Below, in pieces: positions 8,000 through 15,613 of a stretch of DNA of 32,889 nt. Positions within the stretch are counted from its first letter, which is position 1. Every line of letters begins with the position of its first letter. The notes under the pieces were generated by a model that saw nothing but the letters and a program-made list of their open reading frames with translations, made no database searches and was not told the DNA's origin. This stretch comes from Alphaproteobacteria bacterium (GTDB lineage Bacteria; Pseudomonadota; Alphaproteobacteria; MPNO01; VGEU01), in NCBI GenBank assembly GCA_016869145.1, contig VGEU01000027.1, forward strand, positions 1-32,889. Direction: 5' to 3'. Made by a program: the position numbers and the translations under genes.

Positions 8000-8738
8000 G
8001 CGCCTTGCCCAGATAGGCGTCGCGGACGTCCAGGTTGTTGCGCACCTCATCCGGCGTGCCGCTGGCGAGGAGCTTGCCGTAGCTCAAGACGGTGATCCGC
8101 TCGCACACCTCGAACACGACGTCCATGTCGTGCTCGACGAGAAGGAGCGTCACGCTGCGCGGCAGATCGGCGATCAGATCGATGAGGCGCATGCGCTCGG
8201 CCGGCGAGGTGCCGGCAGCGGGCTCATCGAGAAGGAGGAGCTTGGGCTTCGAGCACAACGCGAGCCCGACCTCGAGCTGGCGTTTCTGGCCGTAGGAGAG
8301 CGCCGAGACCGAACGGTCGAGCACGTCGACGAGGCCCATCTGGCCGGCGACTGCGCGCGCCTCGTCGGCGACCTCGCCGAAGGCGCTCCGGTCGCGGAAC
8401 AAGCTGAACCGCGCGCGGTGCTGCGCCTGAACCGAAAGTCGCAGGTTCTCGAGCACGCTGAGCCCGTCGAACAGCGTATTGCGCTGGAACGAGCGGGCGA
8501 GACCGCGGAAGGTGATCGCCTGCGGCGCGAGGCGCGTGAGATCGGTCCCCTCGACCGCGATGCGGCCCGACGATGGCCGGTGCCAGCCCGTGATCAGGTT
8601 GAAGAGCGTCGTCTTGCCGGCACCATTGGGCCCGATGACGGCGTGCCGCTCGCCGGCCTCGACCGCGAGATAGAGATTGTTGATCACGGCGAGCGCGCCA
8701 AACGACTTGTTGAGATCGACGATCTCGAGGAGCGCCAT
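7986..8738 (-). CDS. livG: Branched-chain/hydrophobic-acid ABC transporter ATPase LivG
   Basis: This 250-residue ATP-binding subunit pairs with LivF to energise the LivHM permease. It shows Walker A GPNGAGKTT, the signature LSYGQKRQLEVG, Walker B LLLLDEPAAGTSP and the LivG-type C-terminal extension that recognises the partner subunit. The start is ATG at 8738 (MALLEIVDLNKSFG), 17 bp after the livM stop. A longer open frame continues upstream to about 9680 but runs out of phase inside livM and has no homology-like content. Only a weak ribosome site is visible, consistent with coupling to livM. Confidence 0.95.
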   Translation of the reverse strand: MALLEIVDLNKSFGALAVINNLYLAVEAGERHAVIGPNGAGKTTLFNLITGWHRPSSGRIAVEGTDLTRLAPQAITFRGLARSFQRNTLFDGLSVLENLRLSVQAQHRARFSLFRDRSAFGEVADEARAVAGQMGLVDVLDRSVSALSYGQKRQLEVGLALCSKPKLLLLDEPAAGTSPAERMRLIDLIADLPRSVTLLLVEHDMDVVFEVCERITVLSYGKLLASGTPDEVRNNLDVRDAYLGKAHARA

Positions 8739-8755
8739 CGCCGCCGGTCCGCGCC

Positions 8756-9718
8756 CTACTCGGCCGCCTGGGCGGTCGGCTTCCGCGCCGTCCAGCGCCG
8801 CCACAGGTCGATCCCGAATCCGGCAAGACCACGTGAGAACAGCGCGACGACGAGCATGAAGAAGAGGCCGAAGAAGATGATGTATTCTTCGGTGATGTCG
8901 GCGAGCTTCGCTTTGAGGATGACGAAGAAGGCCGCGCCCAGCACCGGCCCGATGAAATACTGCCGGCCGCCGATGATCACCATCAGGAGACCCTCGCCCG
9001 AGAGCTCCCAGGTCATGTTGGCGGGGCTGACGAACTGCTGGTACTGCGCCATCAGGATGCCGCCGAATCCCGCGACCAGGCCCGAGGCGACGAAGGCGGC
9101 ATTCTTGTAGAAGGCGATCGGGTAGCCGAGCGCGACCATGCGCCGCTCGTTCTCGCGGATCCCGACCAGGATCGAGCCGAACGGTGAGCGCACCAGACGC
9201 CAACAGACATAGACCGCGATCAGGAACATGGCCGCGACATAGATGTAGAAGTCGGTCGTGTCGCGGGTGTTGAGCCCGATCCAGCCGAGGTCCGGCCGCT
9301 TGATGCCCGGCAGGCCGTCGTCGCCGCCGGTCGCGCGCATCTTGACCGCAATACCCCAGTAGAGCTGCGACAAGGCGAGCGTGATCACCAGGAACTGGAT
9401 GCGGCTGACCCGCATGCAGATGAGGCCGGTGATCAACCCAATCACGGCGGTGATCGCCATCGTCGCGGCGATGGCGAGCCAGGTCGGCCAGCCGGCCAAG
9501 ACCGTGAGCACGCCAATACCGTAGCCGCCGATCCCGAGGAACATCGAGTGCCCGACCGACACATAGCCCGTGTAGCCGAGCAGGATGTTGATTCCGAGCG
9601 CGTAGATCGAGAACGCCATCACCTCGATCGCGAGCGCGAGCGGGTATTCGCCGACGACGACCGGCAGGAAGGCGAGGCACGCCGTCGCGACGAGAAACCA
9701 GAGATGGCCGCGCGTCAT
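8756..9718 (-). CDS. livM: ABC transporter permease LivM
   Basis: The 320-residue inner-membrane permease has about eight to ten hydrophobic segments and the LivM-type block GYTGYVSVGHSMFLG (around 54-68), followed by the conserved SPFGSILVGIREN loop that contacts the ATPase. It partners with LivH to form the translocation path. The start is ATG at 9718, overlapping the livH stop as ATGA, with AAGGG about 10 bases upstream in the livH coding region. The open frame extends further upstream but only as an out-of-phase shadow of livH. Confidence 0.95.
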   Translation of the reverse strand: MTRGHLWFLVATACLAFLPVVVGEYPLALAIEVMAFSIYALGINILLGYTGYVSVGHSMFLGIGGYGIGVLTVLAGWPTWLAIAATMAITAVIGLITGLICMRVSRIQFLVITLALSQLYWGIAVKMRATGGDDGLPGIKRPDLGWIGLNTRDTTDFYIYVAAMFLIAVYVCWRLVRSPFGSILVGIRENERRMVALGYPIAFYKNAAFVASGLVAGFGGILMAQYQQFVSPANMTWELSGEGLLMVIIGGRQYFIGPVLGAAFFVILKAKLADITEEYIIFFGLFFMLVVALFSRGLAGFGIDLWRRWTARKPTAQAAE

Positions 9719-10593
9719 GCCGACTGGCCCTTGACGCCGAAAATGCCCTGCGGACGGACCATCATGAACACCGCGAGCACGACATAGATGGCAAACAGGC
9801 CCGCCTCGGGCAGGTAGGCGAGGGCGAAGGTGTCGATCATGCCGACCAGGATCGAACCGTAGAACGATCCCTTGAAATTGCCGAGGCCGCCGACCACCAC
9901 GACGATGAAGGTGACAACGAGGATCGTCGCCCCCATGCGCGAGAAGATGCTGAGGATCGGCGCCGCGATCACGCCCGCGAGCGCGGCGAGCGCGCAGCCG
10001 AGGCCAAACACGATCGCGAAGACGAGCGTGATGTTGATGCCCATGCCGAGCACCATCTCGCGATTGTCGACGCCCGCGCGCACGATCGCGCCGAACACGG
10101 TCTTGTCGAGGAGGAGCCACAGAAGGAGCGCGATCACCAGCCCAAGGCCGATGATGAACAGCCGGTACACCGGATAGGTCCGCTCGAAGATCTCGACCCG
10201 GTCGCTGAGGAGCGGCGGGACCTTGATCGAAAGATAGGCCGCACCGAACACAACCTCCATCAGCCCCATGATGACGAACAGGAGGCCGAAGGTGAGGAGC
10301 GCCACGTCGAGATGAGAGGACCGCCCGCGATTGATGAGCGGGCGCTGTACCAGGACCTCGAGCAGCACGCCGAGCGCCGCGGCGAACAGGGGAGCGATCA
10401 CGAGCGCGAGCCAGAACGAGCCGGTCTGGCTGGCGACGATCCAGCCGCCATAGGCGCCGATCGTATAGAAGCCGCCATGGGCGAGGTTGAGGCTATCCAT
10501 CAGCCCGAAGATCAGCGTGAGCCCGACCGCCAGCAGGAAGATCAGCATGCTGAGCTGGAGGCCGTTCAGGAAATGAAAGAGAAACGTGCTCAT
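9715..10593 (-). CDS. livH: ABC transporter permease LivH
   Basis: The 292-residue membrane permease has the LivH hallmark LTLIFGLMDSLNLAHGGFY near the N-terminus and multiple transmembrane segments. It forms the heterodimeric channel with LivM, whose start it overlaps by 4 bp. No good Shine-Dalgarno sequence precedes the ATG at 10593, and the 139-bp gap back to the binding-protein gene is filled with strong hairpins. Its expression is therefore probably set well below that of the binding protein, as is common for ABC importers. Confidence 0.95.
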   Translation of the reverse strand: MSTFLFHFLNGLQLSMLIFLLAVGLTLIFGLMDSLNLAHGGFYTIGAYGGWIVASQTGSFWLALVIAPLFAAALGVLLEVLVQRPLINRGRSSHLDVALLTFGLLFVIMGLMEVVFGAAYLSIKVPPLLSDRVEIFERTYPVYRLFIIGLGLVIALLLWLLLDKTVFGAIVRAGVDNREMVLGMGINITLVFAIVFGLGCALAALAGVIAAPILSIFSRMGATILVVTFIVVVVGGLGNFKGSFYGSILVGMIDTFALAYLPEAGLFAIYVVLAVFMMVRPQGIFGVKGQSA

Positions 10594-10620
10594 CGGCGTG
10601 GCTGTGGATCGGCAATCAAC

Positions 10621-10716
10621 GGCGGAACCGCCGGACCTCTGGCGCCCTCAAACGAAGCCCCGATGGCTCATCAGGGCTTCATGCGGTCCGCTGCCGGCCC
10701 GCGCGGCGGGCCGGCA
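10621..10716 (-). promoter_or_regulatory. Cluster of strong hairpins between the binding-protein gene and livH
   Basis: Three inverted repeats fill the gap. The first is TGCCGGCCCGC/GCGGGCCGGCA, 11 perfect bp with a 3-base loop (10692-10716). The second is GAAGCCC/GGGCTTC (10654-10680), with an inner GATG/CATC. The third is GGCGG/CCGCC (10621-10632). No T-tract follows. Lying between a binding-protein gene and its permease genes, such structures typically give partial termination or protect the upstream mRNA from 3' decay, raising the binding-protein to permease ratio. That role is inferred. Confidence 0.6.
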
Positions 10717-10732
10717 TGTCGGTGAGGTCTGG

Positions 10733-11926
10733 TCAGCTGCCCATCTTGCAGCCGGGCAGGTCCTTGCCGCCCGGAACGGTCTCGACGAGCTTGCGGGTCA
10801 GCTTGCCGTCGGGCTGCTTGACGACCTCGACCAGGAACAGCTGGTCGAGCTGCGCGTTGTTGTCCTTGTTGAAGTAGAACTTGCCGCGCGGCCCTTCGAA
10901 GGTCACGCTTTGCAAGGTCTTGATGAACGCGGCGCCGTCCGACACCTGGCCCTTCGACTTGTCGATGCCGTGCAGGATCGCCACGATGTTCTCGTAGCCG
11001 GCAGAGGCGTTCACGTCCGGCTCCTCGTTGTATTTCTTCTTGTAGGCGGCGACGAACTTCTTGCTCCCCTCGTGCGGCGCATCCGGCGTCGCGACCGAGA
11101 AGTAGCGGGCACCGAGCGCGGCCTCGCCCATCGCATCGAACAGGGTCTCGTCATAGAGCCACTGGTCGCCGTGCAGCGGCAGCGAGCGCTTGAGACCGAA
11201 TTCGCTGTGCTGCTTGACGACCTGGATCGATTCCGAGCCGCCGTAGAATGAATAAATCATCTGCGCGCCCGAATCCTTCGCGCGGGTGAGGAGCGGACCC
11301 CAGTCCTTCGTCTTCTGGAAATCGCTCCACAGCATCTCCATGACCTTGCCGCCGCCGGCCTCGAAGCCGCGCTTGAATCCGTCGAGCATGGCGCGGCCGG
11401 CCGCGTAGTCGGGGCCGAGCGTGACCGCGGTCTTCATGCCCTGCTTCGCCCAGTACATGCCGGCGCCCGATTGATAGGCGTTGGCGCTGAACAGCGTACG
11501 CGCGGTGTAGGCGTTGCAGAGCTCGCCCGTGATCTGGTCCGCCACCGCGAAGGTCAGAACCAGAGGCTTCTGCTCGGTCAGCGCGAACTTGCTCATCGCG
11601 ATGCCGACGCCCGAGCTCACGACGCCGGCGAGGATGTCGACCCTGTCCGACTTGACGAGCTTGTTCGCCTTCTGGATCGCGCCGGTCGGATTGTTCTCGT
11701 CGTCGACGCGGATGACCTCGAGCATCCGCCCGCCGGCCTTGTTGCCCCACTCCTCGAGCGCGAGCTTCCAGCCTTTGTCGATGCCTTCGGCGAGCTGCGC
11801 GTAAATCCCCTTGTAGGGAAGCATCAGGCCGATGCGGAGCGGCTCCTGCTGCGCCTCGGCCGCGCCGGAGAAGCCGATCGCGGTCAGGAGCGCCGCCACG
11901 GCGGCGAATGTCGGTCGACGGTTCAT
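10733..11926 (-). CDS. Branched-chain-type ABC transporter substrate-binding protein (LivJ-like)
   Basis: This 397-residue periplasmic binding protein (Peripla_BP_6 type) begins with a Sec signal peptide, probably cleaved after AEA near residue 25. The mature part starts with EPLRIGLMLPYKGIYAQLAEGID, the usual first strand of the fold. It captures the ligand and delivers it to LivHM. It is the first gene of the transporter operon, with a promoter candidate about 70-100 bases upstream. GAGGGAG lies about 11 bases before the ATG at 11926. LivJ-family proteins bind amino acids, aromatic acids, amides or urea; the ligand here cannot be read from the sequence, though neighbouring acyl-CoA genes favour an organic acid. 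Confidence 0.92.
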   Translation of the reverse strand: MNRRPTFAAVAALLTAIGFSGAAEAQQEPLRIGLMLPYKGIYAQLAEGIDKGWKLALEEWGNKAGGRMLEVIRVDDENNPTGAIQKANKLVKSDRVDILAGVVSSGVGIAMSKFALTEQKPLVLTFAVADQITGELCNAYTARTLFSANAYQSGAGMYWAKQGMKTAVTLGPDYAAGRAMLDGFKRGFEAGGGKVMEMLWSDFQKTKDWGPLLTRAKDSGAQMIYSFYGGSESIQVVKQHSEFGLKRSLPLHGDQWLYDETLFDAMGEAALGARYFSVATPDAPHEGSKKFVAAYKKKYNEEPDVNASAGYENIVAILHGIDKSKGQVSDGAAFIKTLQSVTFEGPRGKFYFNKDNNAQLDQLFLVEVVKQPDGKLTRKLVETVPGGKDLPGCKMGS

Positions 11927-11998
11927 CGGATGCAGACTCCCTCTGTGGCCGGGGCCTGCCCTTCGCGGCCGGCCACCGTTTTACTGTTGGACGCGCGC

Positions 11999-12027
11999 AC
12001 TATACAAACGCCGCCGTCGCGGCGCAA
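11999..12027 (-). promoter_or_regulatory. Sigma-70-like promoter for the liv operon
   Basis: On the minus strand TTGCGC (12027-12022) and TATAGT (12004-11999) are 17 bases apart, giving an expected start near 11992 and a leader of about 65 nt before the binding-protein ATG. The spacer contains a CGCCGC/GCGGCG hairpin (12009-12024) that could also mark the end of the upstream hydroxylase transcript. Confidence 0.5.
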
Positions 12028-12041
12028 TTTGGGTCCGCTAC

Positions 12042-12071
12042 ACCGCTTGGTACCTCTTGGTACCGCTTGGT
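12042..12071. repeat. Three tandem 10-bp repeats upstream of the liv promoter
   Basis: ACCGCTTGGT, ACCTCTTGGT and ACCGCTTGGT lie head to tail, one helical turn apart, immediately upstream of the candidate -35 box. Helically phased repeats at this position could be activator sites; they may also be a simple slippage product. Confidence 0.6.
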
Positions 12072-12100
12072 CTCGACGGCCGATGCTTGGCGGTTGGGGG

Positions 12101-12907
12101 TCAGGTGGACTTGGTCGCCTCCGCCGCCTCGCCGACGTCGCCCGGCGGCTGGTCCGGGGCGAGCGAGCGCATCCGGTCGGTCCGGTGGCCGAACAGGAGG
12201 GTCCCGATCACCCCGCGATTGACGTCGCTGGTCCCGAACAGGGCATCGCAGATCGGGAAGGTCAGGTTGAAGTTCCGCGTCTGCATGAAGCCGAGATCGT
12301 GATGGACCCGGTGCATCCGCCGGATCGTGTTGATGAACGGCACGTGCTTCAGATAAGGGTGGCGGACATCGTCGAGGTGCGACAGCGTGTGCATCGCCTC
12401 GTACATCAGATAGTAGCCGGCCATGGTCATCATCATGATGTAGCCGGCGTTCGCCGACCACAGCGCGCCGACGATCAACGCCGCGGGCAGCGCCGCGAGC
12501 AGGAACATGATCGGCGCGAAGGGCGGGAACAGGAGCGCCCGCCACTCCTTGTGCCCCTGGTAGGTGAGGTCGTGGTTGGTGAAGAACTGGTGGTGCACGC
12601 CGGCGTGGCGGAGATAGATCGCCTTCAAGGGCTTCACCGGGCGGTGCAGGAGATAGCGGTGACCGGCCCACTCGCACCAGTTCCCGAACAGGAAGATCGG
12701 CACGATCATCAGCCATTCCCAGGTGGTCGCGCCCTGGATCTTCGTCCAGCAGAAGACGAACGTGCCGAGCGACACCAGGATCGTGAAGGCGAGATGATAC
12801 TCGCCGCGGTACCACGACGGGGTATTGGCGACGAAGCGCGACCGGAACCGCTTTTGATAGGCGATCTCGCGTTCGGTCCGCGCGGCCAGGTTGGATCCAT
12901 CCGGCAT
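12101..12907 (-). CDS. Fatty acid hydroxylase / sterol desaturase family membrane protein
   Basis: This 268-residue integral membrane protein has the histidine boxes of the diiron fatty acid hydroxylase superfamily: HRYLLH (83-88), HAGVHH (101-106), HTLSH (173-177) and HRVHH (199-203). These bind two irons for O2-dependent hydroxylation or desaturation of a lipid chain. Hydrophobic segments lie at about 38-53, 65-80, 130-150 and 152-170. AGGAGG sits 6 bases before the ATG at 12907, a near-ideal ribosome site. It is monocistronic or reads towards the liv operon, and is divergent from the hydrolase operon. The C-terminal tail after 250 is low in conservation-like content. The substrate is unknown. 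Confidence 0.9.
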   Translation of the reverse strand: MPDGSNLAARTEREIAYQKRFRSRFVANTPSWYRGEYHLAFTILVSLGTFVFCWTKIQGATTWEWLMIVPIFLFGNWCEWAGHRYLLHRPVKPLKAIYLRHAGVHHQFFTNHDLTYQGHKEWRALLFPPFAPIMFLLAALPAALIVGALWSANAGYIMMMTMAGYYLMYEAMHTLSHLDDVRHPYLKHVPFINTIRRMHRVHHDLGFMQTRNFNLTFPICDALFGTSDVNRGVIGTLLFGHRTDRMRSLAPDQPPGDVGEAAEATKST

Positions 12908-13258
12908 GGGAGCCTCCTATCAGGTGCGGGCGGTCACTTCCGGTTGCAGGCTAGGGCCGTGACCCCGGCCGGTCAATCCGAACTCCCTGCGCCCGGCTGT
13001 CGCAATTCCGGGGTGCGTCGGCTTGAGAGGCGCGCGGCCAGGCGGAGCGCTGGCGGCGCCACCCATGCCGGCGACCGGCGTAAACCAAGATCACCGTCGG
13101 CACGAGAACCCGTGGTCGAGATTGCCCCGTGCCGTCCTAATGCGCCCGATGCTTAAGGCCGCGCGGCCCGGGCGATCCACACGCGGGCGAGCCGGGTTGA
13201 GACAAAACGCGCCTCGGGCGGACGTGACTTGGACCGGCTACCCGCGATAAGGTCGGCC
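12908..13258. other. Divergent intergenic region without a gene
   Basis: This 351-base stretch separates the divergent fatty acid hydroxylase and alpha/beta hydrolase genes. I see no protein-like frame and no convincing -35/-10 pair. A 12-bp palindrome GGCCGCGCGGCC lies at 13157-13168. AAGG ahead of the ATG at 13259 serves as the hydrolase ribosome site. Confidence 0.5.
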
Positions 13259-14104
13259 ATGCCCGCCGACAAGCTCGCCCCGGCGTCCCGATCGGACGCG
13301 CCTCCATCCGCGTCCTCCGCCGTCGCGCTCGTCGTCGACGGCATCCGTTATCACGCGGAGTGGCGGCGCCCGCGCGTGCCGGGACTGCCGACGCTGGTCT
13401 TCCTCCACGACGGGCTCGGCAGTGTCGAGACCCTGCGCCGGTTCCCCGAGGCGGTCGCCGACCGGCTCGGCCTCGGGGCCTTCGCCTATGACCGCTGGGG
13501 CTATGGCCGCTCCGACGCCTGCGCCGCCTTCCCGCCCTTGTTCATGGAGGACTCGGCCGATCGGCTCGAGCCGATCCTCGCCGCTGCTGCGATCGACGCC
13601 TGCGTGCTTGTCGGCCACAGCGACGGCGGCACGGTCGCGCTTCTCCACGCCGCGCGCTACCCGGCCCGCGTCCGCGCCGTGGTGACCATCGCCGCGCATG
13701 TCCGGCGCGATTCACTCACCTACGGCCAGGTGCTCCGCCACCAGAAGATGGTGGACGAACGCGACATCCCGGCCTGGATGAGCCGGTTCCACGGCGACCG
13801 CGCGGCGCACCTCCTCGGCGAATGGGCGCGCATCTGGCAGCTCCCGCTCTACGATCATTGGGACATCACGCCCGAGATCGCCGCGATCCGGGCACCGCTC
13901 CTCGCCCTCCAGGGCGAGACCGACGCCTACGGCCGCGCGGACCAGATCGAGCGGATCGGGCGGGCCGTGGCCCACGCCGAGACCGGCCTCATTCCGGGCA
14001 TCGGCCATTTCCCCCATGTCGAGGACCCCGATGGGACCGCCGACCGGGTCGCCGGGTTCATCGCCCGCCACATCCCGCGCGGACCGACCGCCGCGAGAAC
14101 GTAG
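13259..14104 (+). CDS. Alpha/beta hydrolase
   Basis: This 281-residue cytoplasmic alpha/beta-fold hydrolase has its nucleophile Ser121 in GHSDGG. Asp222 (GETDAYG) and His250 (GIGHFPH) complete a plausible catalytic triad. The HDGLGS motif at 50-55 supplies the oxyanion region. The ATG at 13259 was preferred over a TTG 30 bases upstream because AAGG lies at a suitable distance. It starts a three-gene plus-strand unit with a metallo-hydrolase 41 bp downstream and a thioesterase after that, so all three enzymes probably cleave esters or thioesters of one pathway. It could be an esterase, a C-C hydrolase of meta-cleavage type or a lactonase; the sequence does not decide. Confidence 0.9.
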   Translation: MPADKLAPASRSDAPPSASSAVALVVDGIRYHAEWRRPRVPGLPTLVFLHDGLGSVETLRRFPEAVADRLGLGAFAYDRWGYGRSDACAAFPPLFMEDSADRLEPILAAAAIDACVLVGHSDGGTVALLHAARYPARVRAVVTIAAHVRRDSLTYGQVLRHQKMVDERDIPAWMSRFHGDRAAHLLGEWARIWQLPLYDHWDITPEIAAIRAPLLALQGETDAYGRADQIERIGRAVAHAETGLIPGIGHFPHVEDPDGTADRVAGFIARHIPRGPTAART

Positions 14105-14145
14105 GTTTTCAACCATCTCCGCCCTATCCTGCCCGCCCCGATTTG

Positions 14146-15192
14146 ATGGGTTCCGATGTCGTCATGACCGTAATGCAGCCCGACTACCCGTTCGAGACGC
14201 TCGCCATCGGCGATACCCGCGAGGTCGCTCCGGGGATCCATTGGATCCGGATGGCGCTGCCGTTCCAGCTCAACCACGTCAATCTGTGGCTCCTCGAGGA
14301 CGACGGCGGCTGGACCGTGGTCGATACCGGCTACAACACCGAGGATACGCGCGCGCACTGGAAGCGCGCGATCGAGCGCATCGTCGGCCGGCAGTCGATC
14401 CGGCGGACCATCGTCACCCATTTCCATCCCGACCATCTCGGCCTCGCCGGCTGGTTCGCCGAGGAATACGGCACGCAGCTCTGGATCACCTATGCCGAGT
14501 ACCTCCAGGCCCATCTCGGCACCGTCGATTCGGTGACGCATGACTTCAACCGGTGGGCGGCATTCTTCGTCGAGAACGGTCTCTCCGAGGATCGCGCCGC
14601 CGCCTACCGCGCGAACAAGAGCCATCTCGGCGACATCATGACACCGGTGCCGGCGCGGCTCCGGCGCCTGCACGACCGCGAGACATTCACCATCAACGGT
14701 CGCGAATGGCAGGTCATCACGGGCGGCGGACACTCGCCGGAGCATGCCGCGCTCTATTGCCCGGCGCTCCGCGTCGTCATCTCGGGCGACCAGGTGCTGC
14801 CGCGGATCACGACCAATGTCAGTCTCTGGTATATCGAGCCGGAGGGCGATCCGTTGCGGGCCTATCTCCGGAGCTTCGACAAGTTCTATCCCCTGCCCGA
14901 CGACGTGCTCGTGCTGCCGTCGCACGACAAGCCGTTCTATGGCCTCCGCAACCGCCTGGACGCGTTGATCGCGCACCACGACCAGCGCTGCGAGGCGGCC
15001 GAGAAGGCCTGCGCCGATGCGAAGACCGCGGTCGACATCATCCCGGTCCTGTTCAACCGCATGCTCGACGACCACCAGCTCGGCTTCGCCATGGGCGAAT
15101 CGCTCGCCCATCTCAACTATCTCGTCGGCGACGGCCGGCTCGAGCGGGTCCGCGACCGATCCAACATCATCCGCTATCAGCGGATCGCCTGA
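14146..15192 (+). CDS. Metallo-beta-lactamase-fold hydrolase
   Basis: The 348-residue product carries the dinuclear zinc motif HFHPDH (His92, His94, Asp96, His97). Later candidate metal ligands are the GGGHSPEH histidine, the SGDQVLP aspartate and the LPSHDKPF histidine. This is the glyoxalase-II-like arrangement, with an added C-terminal helical region as in many thioester and lactone hydrolases. Three in-frame ATGs (14146, 14164, 14173) are possible and none has a clear ribosome site; I give the longest. Its place between an alpha/beta hydrolase and a thioesterase suggests a hydrolytic step on a CoA or lactone intermediate, which is inference. Confidence 0.88.
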   Translation: MGSDVVMTVMQPDYPFETLAIGDTREVAPGIHWIRMALPFQLNHVNLWLLEDDGGWTVVDTGYNTEDTRAHWKRAIERIVGRQSIRRTIVTHFHPDHLGLAGWFAEEYGTQLWITYAEYLQAHLGTVDSVTHDFNRWAAFFVENGLSEDRAAAYRANKSHLGDIMTPVPARLRRLHDRETFTINGREWQVITGGGHSPEHAALYCPALRVVISGDQVLPRITTNVSLWYIEPEGDPLRAYLRSFDKFYPLPDDVLVLPSHDKPFYGLRNRLDALIAHHDQRCEAAEKACADAKTAVDIIPVLFNRMLDDHQLGFAMGESLAHLNYLVGDGRLERVRDRSNIIRYQRIA

Positions 15193-15223
15193 TCCACCGG
15201 CATCGAGGGACGCGCGTCGACCG

Positions 15224-15613
15224 ATGACGTACACGCTTGGCATGAAGGGGGTCTTCGAGATCACGGTCGCGACCGAGCACACCGCGCACGCGCAGGGCAA
15301 TCCGGGCGTCCACGTCCTGTCGACGCCGTCACTCACCCTGTTCTGCGAGATGGCGGCCCATGACGCGATCTACCGCCAGTATCCCGACGCTGTCTCGACG
15401 GTCGGCATCCACAACGACTTCTGGCACATGGCGGCGACCGCGGTCGGCGAGCGGGTGCGGGTCCACGCCGAGCTCGTCGAGATCGACCGCAAGCGCCTCG
15501 TCTTCCGCATCGAGGGTTTCGACGAGCGCGCGCAGATCGTGCGCGGCACGCACGAGCGCTTCGTGGTCGACCTGCCGAGCTTCCTCGCGAGGCTCCCGAA
15601 GCCGAAGCTCTAG
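15224..15613 (+). CDS. FlK-type hotdog acyl-CoA thioesterase
   Basis: This 129-residue single-hotdog-domain protein would hydrolyse a short acyl-CoA. It matches the fluoroacetyl-CoA thioesterase (FlK) pattern: Thr34 in VLSTP, Glu42 in CEMAA and His68 in NDFWHMAAT. Their spacing (8 and 26 residues) is the same as that of FlK Thr42, Glu50 and His76. The start is ATG at 15224, 31 bp after the metallo-hydrolase. Its stop shares the tetranucleotide CTAG with the stop of the convergent ligase. Most family members are uncharacterised and need not act on fluoroacetyl-CoA; clearing a dead-end or toxic acyl-CoA from the adjacent pathways is a reasonable guess. Confidence 0.88.
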   Translation: MTYTLGMKGVFEITVATEHTAHAQGNPGVHVLSTPSLTLFCEMAAHDAIYRQYPDAVSTVGIHNDFWHMAATAVGERVRVHAELVEIDRKRLVFRIEGFDERAQIVRGTHERFVVDLPSFLARLPKPKL

